Shown: piece by piece, positions 38,573-47,920 of the stretch
How positions within the stretch are numbered: position 1 is the first letter of the stretch
Layout: each line of letters opens with the position of its first letter
Assembly: GCA_022606135.1 (NCBI GenBank)
Contig: JABYQN010000010.1
Coordinates: 558,001 to 622,000 of the forward strand
DNA from: Fomes fomentarius
Taxonomy: Eukaryota; Basidiomycota; Agaricomycetes; Polyporales; Polyporaceae
Direction: 5' to 3'
Length of the DNA: 64,000 bases
Notes under the pieces: generated by a model
Seen by the model: the letters and a program-made list of their open reading frames with translations, nothing else
Databases searched by the model: none
Told to the model about the DNA's origin: nothing
Position numbers and translations under genes: made by a program

Positions 38573-39126
38573 TGATGAACTCTGAACCTGTAAGGCGAGG
38601 AGCGACTGTAAGTCACAACAGAGAGGGATCTTCAGTCAGTGAGCGAACGACTATATTGCATAGTGAAGTACCTGTAAGTCACAACAGAGAGGGACTACAA
38701 GTACTAAGTCAGTAAGAAGTAGTAGAGCATATGTAGGTAAGAGACTTACTCTTCAGTCAGTGAGCGAACGACTGAAGAGCAGAGGCAAAGAAGGGACTGC
38801 TTATATACATGAGGGATGAGTCCATGAGTCAGCGAATAAAGCAGTCACATGTAGCCATAAGACAATGAGTCAGAGTCCGTATTGGCATATGAGTCAGATA
38901 TAGTCATAGCATGAGTCAGACATAAGGTCTAGAAGAGTCCGGTGCAGTGTAGAACGCACTGGTACGCACAGGAATGCACAGTAACCATATGGTCATGGGA
39001 AAGTACAGTAGGAGAACAAAGAAAACCATAAATGGTAAGTAGGAACACAGCCTATCTAATCATATGACCATAAACAAGTGTACACAACTCCGGTCCGAGC
39101 ACAGCTGGTAGTCCGGAAGTTCAACA
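38573..39126 (-). repeat. 3' LTR of the copia element
   Basis: On the - strand the LTR starts TGTTGAACTTCC at 39126, immediately after a purine-rich GAGTGGGAG (polypurine tract), and ends TTCATCA at 38573. It contains a TATA-like CATGTATATAAGC at about 38,800. Duplicated CGTTCGCTCACTGACTGA and CTCTCTGTTGTGACTTACAG words lie in its R/U5 part. No matching 5' LTR is present beyond the element's other end. Confidence 0.75.
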
Positions 39127-42100
39127 CTCCCACTCGTTCAAGATGCAACGGAAACAAGACCAATCTCATCAACGAACTTTGCCAAAATGGAATAAGGCAC
39201 GTTCTTTGTGAGAGAATCAGCCAACTGATCCGCAGTCGCAACATAGAAGATCTCGACAGAGCCAGACTCCACTTGTTCACGAATGAAGTGGTAGCGAATC
39301 TCTATGTGCTTGGTACGCCGGTCGACTACTGGATTGACTGACAGGAAAATCGAACCCTGGTTGTCTAGACACATGGGTGTCGGCCTGGTCAAGTCATCAC
39401 CAAGTTCATCGCCAAACGTCCTCAGCCAGATCAACTGACGACAGGTATCAGAGGCCGCTTTATATTCCGCCTCAGTAGAGGAGAGCAAAATGGTAGGCTG
39501 ACACCTCGAAGCCCACGATATAGCACCACCTGCCATCAAGAAGACGAAGCCAGAGGTAGAATGCCGATCATCACGGTCTTCTGCCCAATCTGAATCCGGA
39601 TAGGAGATCAGACCGTCATTAGACGCTCCCTTGTAGCGCAAGCGATACGCCTTTGTCCCTTGAAGGTAACGCAGGACATACTTCGCATAACTCATGTGCG
39701 CTTCAGAGGGATTGGCATTGTACTTTGATAACTGTGTGACAGCAAAGGAGATATCAGGACACGTTCCGAGCATGGCGTACACAAGACTGCCAATGAGACT
39801 CTGGTAGCGTTGCCTGAACTGATCGGAAGCTGGTTCGTTGGCACTTGCCAAGACAGCGCCAGCAGGAAGGGGTGTACATGAGGGCTTACAGTCAGCCATC
39901 TGAAGGCACCCGAGAACAGACTGGATGTACTCTTCCTGGTCGATGTCGATCATACGAGTAGATCGATCACGAGTGATGCGAAGACCAAGGAAGCGCTGTA
40001 CAGATCCCAAGTCCATCATCTTGTACTGCTTAGAAAGCGAACGCTTGACTTGTTTGATATGACTAGACTGATCACCCATCAGAAGTAGATCATCGACATA
40101 AAGAACGACAATCGTAACGTGATCCCCCCTTGTCGCCGATATACGTAAATCCCAGCATCAGAATATGTCCGTGTAAATCCCAGATCTAGAAGCGATTGAT
40201 GGATTTTCGCATTCCACTGACACGACACCTGCTTAAGACCATAGATAGCCTTTTTGAGTAGACAGACGTGATCTTCCTTCCCAGGAACGGCCCAGCCTTC
40301 TGGCTGTTCCATATAAATCTCCTCATCTAGATCACCATTCAGGAATGCAGTCTTGACATCCATTGACTCGATGTCCCAGTCCTCAAGCGCTGCATGCGCG
40401 AGTAATGCTGAATAGACTCAAACCGCACCACTGGAGAGAACATCTCATGGTAGTCCTCTCCCCACACCTGAGTGAAACCCTTTGCAACAAGACGAGCCTT
40501 GTACCGCCCATCATGTTTGATGTCATAGACCCAGCGGTTAGAGACAACATGCCGGCCCTTGGGACGAGAAACGAGAACCCAAGTCTTATTCTCCATAAGC
40601 GACTCAAACTCCGACTTCTCAGCTTCGCGCCATTTCCCAGCATCAGGTGAGCGCATGGCTTCCTTGTGCGACTGAGGTAAGCCAGCTTTATACTGAGCAG
40701 CAGCTAGAAAAGCGAGTATCGTCTCTGCTTCACGCAGATTGCCATCCTTGTCGATCTGATTATCAGTACGTGCAGGATCGTCATACACGTTGTTATCAGT
40801 CCTGTCCTTGTGGGGAATACCAGCTTTTTCACGACGAGGACGGTCACGAGCAATGCTTGGTTCATTAGCTCCCACTGGAGGGTGACGACCACGTTTGTGA
40901 GGAGGACGAGGAGGAACGACAGGAGGCGGTGTAGGAGGATGTTGTGGAGGAGGAGGAGGCTCAGCAGGAGCTTCTGCAGGAGGAGCGGGATCAGCATCCG
41001 CTGGAGGGTCAGGTTGTGGTGGTTCGAAGAGGTTGGGAGGAATGAAAGGAATTGCATCATTGGGATCGACCGAATCAGAGTCATTGTTCGAGGAATCATC
41101 CGATTGATCATCTGAGAATGGACTGCCATCTGGGGTAGAAGGATGGATGCCAGGTAAGTTACGAGCAGGGAAAGACTCTTTGTCAAATGTTGCATCACGG
41201 GACACGACGATAGAGCGGTTGGCTGGATTCCAAAACCTATACCCCTTGGAACCAGACTCATACCCGACGAAGATCATCTCGACAGCCTTCTTGTCGAGTT
41301 TCCCTTCGCGCTTTGCCTTCTGCACGTGGACAAAAGCTTTGCACCCAAGCACTCTGAAGTAAGAGACGTCCGGAACGGTACCATCCCAAACAGTGATGGG
41401 GCACGACCACTTGTGTTGTCGCATAGGTTGATGATTGTAGATATGAACGGCTGCGTCAAGAGCGAGTTGCCAGAAATTATGACTAAGGCCTGCTTGGTGG
41501 AGCATAGACAGAGCCTTTTCAGTAATAGTACGGTTCCAGTGCTCAGCATGTCCATTCTGTTGAGGCGAACCCAGTAGAGTCTTCTGGTGCTCGATGCCGT
41601 GCGAACGAAGAAGTGTAGAGAACTCGTCTGATGTGTATTCCCCCCTCGATCTGAGCGGATCGATTTGATCTTCTTGCCGGTCTGGTTCTCAGCCCACACC
41701 TTATAGTCTTTGAACACTTGGATCGCGTCAGACTTGTGTTTAAGGAAGTAAGCACGAGCGAGACCAGAATAGTCATCAATGAAACCGGCGAAGTATTTCC
41801 AACCTCCGATAGCCTGAGTGCGCATCAGTCCATCGAGGTCCGTATGGACTCACTCGAGAACTTCAGTAGCGCGCTTCTCAGAAGGTGGAAAGGGGTTACG
41901 AGTGGATTTGCCAAAAGCACATCCATCACATGGTTCTTCATCTGCAGGATCAACAGCATCAACCCCCTTAGTATGCTTAGGAAGGTTGCGCAGAACGTCC
42001 TTGCCCGCATGACCAAAGCGACGGTGCCAGGTCTTGAACTTACGGACATTGAGATGGACGCGCTTGCTGTTGTGAAGCTCAATAATCGTCCAATAACAAT

Positions 42101-43409
42101 TAGACGAAGGGTTGTATCGCACCTCCAGGATCTTACGGCCCTTGATATGAATCGTCGAACCATGTTTGACAGTGCCGTCAGGCAGCTTGTCGAAAATGCA
42201 CATGTGCCCATCCCCTTGAAAGAGGGAGTAAACATTGCGCTCAATGGAGCCAGTCGAGAAGATGTGACCAATGGTGCCTGGTATGTAGTAGACGTGGTTC
42301 AGAGTAATTGCTACCTTCTGACCGTCTAACCAGGTTTCTCCAGACAGAGTTCCTTCCCCAAGTGCCTGAATGACACTGCTATCACCTTGTCCAGCAGTGT
42401 TAAACAGTACAGGTGTATCGAAGGGTTGGTACTCAATGAACTCAGAGAGATCACCAGTGATATGTTGAGAGGCTCCAGAGTCCATCAGCCATGCAGTCCA
42501 GTTCACACTGTTCGAGGCCATAGCCTCATCGTAGAAAGAAGCAGCAATGTTAGATGAACCGGCTACAAGTACAGATGATACAGACTCGGTAGTGACGTGC
42601 GCATGGTTATGGGAAGTGTCCTTATTCTTCCCCTTGTCCTTATCCTTGTCTTTGTCCTTCCCTTTACCCTTGCCCTTGCCTTTGGGACGCTTCTCAGGAT
42701 ACTTCTGATAGCAGTTGGACTCGTGATGAGAGCCACTCCCACAATGAGAGCAGGGACCCTTGGGCTTCGGCTTGGTCTGGGAGACCTTGTTCGCAGACTG
42801 GCCGTTCTTGCGCATGGACTCCTCAGCCAAGGTCTTCGACTGAATGTTGTCGAGAGTGACCTTGTCGAGGTCTGTGGTTGCCATAAGCGCAGAAACCATG
42901 GACCGGTATGACTCCGGGATCTTGGACATCAAGAGAAGGGCTTGCATGTTGTCAGAGAGCGTGACGCCGTTGCTACTAATTTCGCGCAGGCGTGTGATAA
43001 GACACATCATCTGATCCTGAAGGGGCTTCTGTTCGTTCATCCGAGGCTCAGCGACGAGTGACTCGAACAAACCCCAGACATGGGCACTGTTAGGCTTGCC
43101 AAACTTGTTCTGTAACGCTTCCCAGGACTCAGCAGCAGTCATGTCCCTGAGTTGTCCACCCGAGACAGGAATCTGAGTGTCCAGAACGTAGTGAAAGTTT
43201 GGTGCGACACGCATGTACATCATGCCGCAAGCTTGCCCATCAAGTTTATCCCACTTGTCCTTGGCAGCTTGCTCAGTAGGATGAGTAGCGCCTTTGACAA
43301 CACTCCAACAATCCATGAAGATGAAATAGCCCTTCATCTTGGCAGACCAGTCGTTGTACTGATTCGCCGAAGAGAGGACAGGGATCGAGTCGACTTTGAT
43401 ATCTCCCAT
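39127..43409 (-). pseudogene. Ty1/copia retrotransposon gag-pol, inactivated
   Basis: Single gag-pol order protease-integrase-RT-RNase H, the copia arrangement. Gag starts at 43409 (MGDIKVDSIPVLSSANQYND) with zinc knuckle CSHCGSGSHHESNC (about 42,700-42,760). Protease MDSGASQHI (about 42,470); GAG-pre-integrase HRRFGHAG; integrase around FIDDYSG and SPQQNGHAEHWNR; RT DVKTAFLNGDLDEEIYMEQP, YVDDLLL (about 40,090); RNase H SDWAEDRDDRHSTSG and LLSSTEAEYK; end at 39138. Breaks: TGA at 41850-41852 in LE*VHTD (CGA likely ancestral); frameshift in a six-G run (40-strand complement at 41,640-41,645); a frameshift near 40,410; and a frameshift in a six-G run at 40,124-40,129 just before YVDD. It cannot make a full polyprotein as sequenced. 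Confidence 0.9.
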
Positions 43410-44296
43410 GATGGATAAGAGGTATTGGGGAGAATCGAGATATTCCTCCTTGAAGTCTAGAGTGAATGTGATAGGTGCGACAGGGGGCGCAGTGACAATA
43501 GGAGGAGGAAGGTAGACTGGAGGAAGAGGACTTGAATCGACAGGAGGGGAGTTTCCGAAGAGCGATCGAAGATAGAAATTAGGACGAGACGAGGAGGGCT
43601 GTGCGTGAGTTTCTTCCTGAAGATAAGGAAGAGGAACTCCGTGTTGTGGGTCGGTGTCCTGCTGCCAAGTTGCTGGATATGCCCAGTGGAAGGTCGGTTC
43701 GTATGGAAGAGGGAGTTGATTGTAGCGATTGGGACAGAGCTGTACGTCGCACTGGTCCCACTCCTGCTCTCCGTCATCATAGATGTAGTGATAACGATCG
43801 ACCTGATCATCTAGATCGAAGAGATGGGGCTGTTCCGAGCAATCAAATGCTGATGCAGTAGAATGATGTTCTGCAAGTTCAGTGTTGACTTCAGCTTCAG
43901 AGTTGGAGCTGAGCTGAGGACTATTGGCAGTAGTAGGCAGCTCCAGTACGATGTTTCAGAGAAAAAACGCGATGATTGACTTGCCACGTGCGAGATCTGG
44001 TAGAGAGGAACACCTATTGAGGTGAGCCAGAAGGTCAGGAAGCCGATATTCCCAACAATCCAGATAGAAGTTGCCAACTGTGCCCAAGAAAAGCTATACG
44101 AGTCTAGGTATCAAAAAGAGTATAGTAAGGAGGGTCCGAACGGTTGTCCTCCGGTCCAAAGGTGATAACCACCCCGGCTACAACAGCTGGCGGGCGCAAG
44201 TGCGTGGCCTGGCTGAGGATACTTGAAAACCCGTGTGCCGCGAAAGCACCAAAGGTTGTACAAAGATACTAGATAGCGACTACTAAAAGCGCTCAG
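43410..44296 (-). other. copia 5' leader with long open frame upstream of the gag ATG; 5' LTR missing
   Basis: The gag frame stays open upstream of its first ATG for 182 codons (43955-43410), after a TGA at 43956-43958. The residues are protein-like and acidic (FDCSEQPHLFDLDDQVDRYH; YHYIYDDGEQEWDQ). The same frame is open again before the TGA (VGNFYLDCWEYRLPDLLAHL; SSLPDLARGKSIIAFFL). No ATG begins it. This suggests either a longer ancestral gag or a spliced or frame-changed upstream ORF. The expected 5' LTR is absent: the sequence runs directly into an inverted gypsy LTR at 44,297. Confidence 0.45.
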
Positions 44297-44744
44297 TGTT
44301 ACGCTCTCGCGTGACTATTAAACGTTCTACTTGAGTAGTAACCCTTGTTCCTTATGACCTTGCTAGTCCGATCGATCCTTATACGAAGGAGATCTTGAAG
44401 TGAGTCTGAGAGAGCGAGTGATAACTTGCTAGAGTATAGCCTGTGTTATTCGCAAAGAGACTAAAGCTTGGGGAGTTTGCTCTGAGACATCCTCCCCTTA
44501 TATACATGTAATGAGACTGCGGAAATCTAGCAGTAAACTGCGTATTAGTAAGTCCTTACTGCTGCACAGTCGATCTGACTAACTGCGCAGCCGACCTGAC
44601 AGACTGCACAGTCAAGGTGACTAATCAGAAGTAGTCTGCACAGTCTGGCTGACTAAGTCTGTAGTCCTGACTACTACTGGATGACCGTATAACAGAAGAA
44701 TCCTATGGCATGAGAATCCTAAAAGTAAAAGTACAGAAATCGAG
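44297..44744 (-). repeat. inverted partial Gypsy-1 LTR, left arm of a perfect 448 bp palindrome
   Basis: These 448 bp are the exact reverse complement of 44,804-45,251 (bases 60-507 of the Gypsy-1 5' LTR); every base compared matches. The first 59 bases of the LTR are missing from this copy and form the spacer (44,745-44,803). The arm shares the 5' LTR's variants at positions where the 3' LTR differs. Confidence 0.95.
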
Positions 44745-45251
44745 TGTTACAAGTTGATAAGTATGCGGTATTAGTGGTTAACTATGTAACTAGAATTATG
44801 GTACTCGATTTCTGTACTTTTACTTTTAGGATTCTCATGCCATAGGATTCTTCTGTTATACGGTCATCCAGTAGTAGTCAGGACTACAGACTTAGTCAGC
44901 CAGACTGTGCAGACTACTTCTGATTAGTCACCTTGACTGTGCAGTCTGTCAGGTCGGCTGCGCAGTTAGTCAGATCGACTGTGCAGCAGTAAGGACTTAC
45001 TAATACGCAGTTTACTGCTAGATTTCCGCAGTCTCATTACATGTATATAAGGGGAGGATGTCTCAGAGCAAACTCCCCAAGCTTTAGTCTCTTTGCGAAT
45101 AACACAGGCTATACTCTAGCAAGTTATCACTCGCTCTCTCAGACTCACTTCAAGATCTCCTTCGTATAAGGATCGATCGGACTAGCAAGGTCATAAGGAA
45201 CAAGGGTTACTACTCAAGTAGAACGTTTAATAGTCACGCGAGAGCGTAACA
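44745..45251 (+). repeat. Gypsy-1 5' LTR
   Basis: 507 bp, TGTTAC...GTAACA. TATATAA at 45,044-45,050. The predicted transcript start CAAGCTTTAGTCT lies at 45,078-45,090, 34 nt downstream of the TATA box. Bases 60-507 form the right arm of the 448 bp palindrome. Confidence 0.95.
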
Positions 45252-45253
45252 TT

Positions 45254-45266
45254 AGACTAAAGCTTG
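45254..45266 (+). promoter_or_regulatory. Gypsy-1 primer-binding site complementary to its own transcript 5' end
   Basis: AGACTAAAGCTTG, beginning two bases after the 5' LTR, is the exact 13 nt reverse complement of LTR bases 45,078-45,090. It does not look like a tRNA 3' end complement. This is the arrangement of Tf1/sushi-type self-primed reverse transcription. Confidence 0.75.
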
Positions 45267-45552
45267 ACTTCTCCACTTTTCTAAGTGCAGAGAACCCACA
45301 AGAACAAGGAACTTCTTTCTCGCTCGAACGCTGAGAAAGAACGGAGCAAGCAAGACAGCAGAGAACAGGATAAGCCATCCTCTTCTACAAAGGCCGAGGA
45401 ACGTAACGATACCAGGGTTTAAACGAGAGAAGTCCCTACCATCGTTACCAAGACTAGTCATCCCAGAAGTCACAGTTACAAGACCACCGGCTCCATATCC
45501 TGGACGAAAACAACTCTCACAAACAATCCCATTTGTAGAGGACGTTTCATCC

Positions 45553-46125
45553 ATGCATTTGAGTCCAGAGACTCTTGTAAATGACTTACAGAGGACACAG
45601 GAGTGGCAGGAATATAGGAGTTCACTAGCCACAAGCAGCTTTACTGGAGTAGTACAGGATATACTCCCACAAGCACGAACAGTCTCTGAATCATCAGGAG
45701 GAATCGATTCAGACAACAGAGAAACAGACCCAGACAGGACATCAACTGCAGGAATATTCTACAGGAAACAGCAAGTTCCAGTAGACGCAGTTGACGCACT
45801 TCAGATTATAACGGATAATCTTGAAGTATTGAGGAAGGAAGAAGTTACACGAGACTATCATTCAGCTTTCGACAAAGCATACCGATATCTCGTACAAACT
45901 ATCCAGATTTTGGATACAGTCCCAAGAGAAGTTTACGGATCAATCCCACAGACCTGAAACTTTGTGGAATTCCTCGAGCAACAGTACCAGTACCTCAGAT
46001 CTAGGGTTATTAGTCCAGCAAACCTAATAGATCCTGATCTACACGAAGATATAGCAAAACTTCACAGTAACTGTCGAGCAAGAAGGTTACATCAAGAGTT
46101 TCTACATCGCACACAGCGTGTATGA
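45553..46125 (+). pseudogene. Gypsy-1 ORF1 (N-terminal gag-like ORF) with internal TGA
   Basis: The frame starts MHLSPETLVNDLQRTQEWQE and stays open to TGA at 45,955-45,957 (QT*NFVEF; CGA is a likely ancestor). It then continues in the same frame as FLEQQYQYLRSRVISPANL to a second TGA at 46,123-46,125. That second stop overlaps the ATG of the next ORF (ATGA). The residues are helical and charged, with no recognised domain. It may be the N-terminal part of gag, now split, or a separate leader ORF. Confidence 0.5.
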
Positions 46126-47918
46126 CTGCGAAGCCATACAGTTGTAATCATCTATATCATCTGTTCGACAACAACAAAACCAGAGATATACACTATCGAG
46201 AATCTTACAGCCGGTGGAACAACTGCACGCACGAACGTTGCCCACTAAGGTACAACACAAAAGAGATTCCGGTAACCATCTCTAGACCAGAAGGTACGGA
46301 AATACCAAGGCCGTCACAGGAATCAAGAATCGAACGATTATACAAGAAGGGACCAAGGATAGAAACTACGCCAGCGCCGGCAGTAAGTTTAGCAAGTCCA
46401 AGAATACCATCTAGTTCTCTGTCCAGTCCTCAAGTTTACACCAACGTTCAATTAAGCCCAATTGAACTGGAAGCAGGACCTAGTACAGGAATAAACCTCT
46501 CACGGACACAGAGTACAGAGGAATCAAAATCAGAAACAGAAAAAGCGATGGAACCAGGAATAGGAGCCAGCATCTATCTTGAACCACCGGAATATCCTGT
46601 TCCACAACAGATAGAGCCATTTTATCCTGAACCATCAGAGGAACCTATCAGACGACACGCAAAGCCCTCTTTCGAAATGTCGTATGTCAGACCACCAAGT
46701 TCAAGCACATCCATTTCTGCTGCATTTCAGCATGCGTTCTCATCAGGGAGTGGGGTACCTAGTACACCGCCACCTAATCCACCAAACCCTCCGTCAGGAG
46801 GAGGTAGTAATAGTGGACCCTCGGGACCGCCAGGACCACCAAACTCACCAGGAACGCCAAATCCTACACCACCACCAGGGGGTGGCGGAGGAGGTGGGGG
46901 AGGTGGAGGAGGAGGAGGAGGAGGCGGCGGGGGAGGAGGAGGTGGTGGTGGAGGTGGTCAACCTCCTGTTCCACCCGCAGCCCCCCTTGCACCACAAAAT
47001 CCTCCTAGAGGGAAAGGAAAAATCAAGGACCCAGAAGTATTCAACGGAGATAGGACAAAGACAAGATCTTTTCTCAATCAGTTGTTTCTCCTTTTCACTG
47101 CAAGACCGGACGACTTTCCAAATGACCACACTAAGGTCGCAACGGCATTGTCATTCATGGAAGGAGACAACATCAACTTCTGGAAAGATACAGCCATACG
47201 GCGGGCACAAGAGGAAATACAGCCAGGCGTTCCCAGAGGACTAGAACCTTGGAATGTCTTTGTCAAAGATTTCCAAGATTCATTTGCCCCGATAGACAAG
47301 GTGGATGATTCCATGGTCAATTTAACCACCATTCAACTCCGAGACTATGTGTCAGTTGACGAGTTCAATGCAAGGTTTATGGACCTAGCTCTTAAAGGAA
47401 ACATCCTCGACCCCGTATCACAGTTGGCATTGTATCGGCAGGCATTACCAGATTACCTGCTAAAGAAGATTGCTCTTTCGTACCCAGCACCGTCAACCAT
47501 AGCAGAATGGATGACAAGGACTAAAGAGTTGGACCACAGTTACCAACTCACGGAGAAAATTCTGTCAAACCGAAGGACAAGGAAAACAAAAACTGCAAGG
47601 ACTACAAAGTCTAAGGCAACAGTCAAAGCGGTCAATGTCGAGGAAGACACAGAAGTTGGGGTAAATCGACTCAGCGAAAAAGAACGAAAAGACCTACAAG
47701 ACAAAGGTCTTTGTTTCCGCTGCCGCAAATCTGGACATATAGCCAAGGACTGTCCTAGCAGACCTGTCAAAAGGACAAGATGACCTATGGCACGACAAGT
47801 TAGAAAGATGAACAGGGAGGTCCTGGAAGATATCGAGGAAGAAGAGTCAGAACAAGAATCAGAACAAGAATTAGAGATCAATGCCCTAAGGGCCACGGAC
47901 TTTAACTTGGATTTTTAA
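46122..47918 (+). pseudogene. Gypsy-1 gag (retrotransposon gag and CCHC zinc knuckle)
   Basis: ATG 46122 (MTAKPYSCNHLYHLFDNNKT) to TAA 47,916-47,918, with an in-frame TGA at 47,781-47,783 after VKRTR. The middle is Pro/Ser-rich and includes 27 consecutive glycine codons (46,878-46,958). The retrotransposon gag domain is near KIKDPEVFNGDRTKTRSFLN ... NVFVKDFQDSFAPIDKVDDS. The zinc knuckle is CFRCRKSGHIAKDC. After the TGA the frame continues 44 codons (acidic, EEEESEQESEQELE) and ends GAT TTT TAA, where a T5 run overlaps the stop. Pol is in the -1 frame from this point. Gag packages the element RNA. Confidence 0.85.
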
Positions 47919-47920
47919 AT
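47910..47920 (+). promoter_or_regulatory. candidate -1 frameshift site at the Gypsy-1 gag/pol junction
   Basis: GATTTTTAAAT: the gag stop TAA is preceded by TTT in a T5 run. Slipping back one base gives TTA AAT GGG and enters the open pol frame. Gypsy-2 has the same layout (GGTTTTTGAAG). Confidence 0.5.

Noticed and set aside
37865..39126. CRISPR-like array
   Set aside because: The spaced repeats are duplicated words inside LTRs, irregular in spacing, and in a eukaryotic retroelement.
45252..45716. 154-codon - strand ORF next to the Gypsy-1 LTR
   Set aside because: It overlaps the PBS and leader of Gypsy-1 on the opposite strand, and its frame ends exactly at the LTR edge by chance. No motif.
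46684..47244. 186-codon ORF inside gag
   Set aside because: Alternative frame of the repetitive Pro/Gly-rich gag segment, where repeats keep all frames open.
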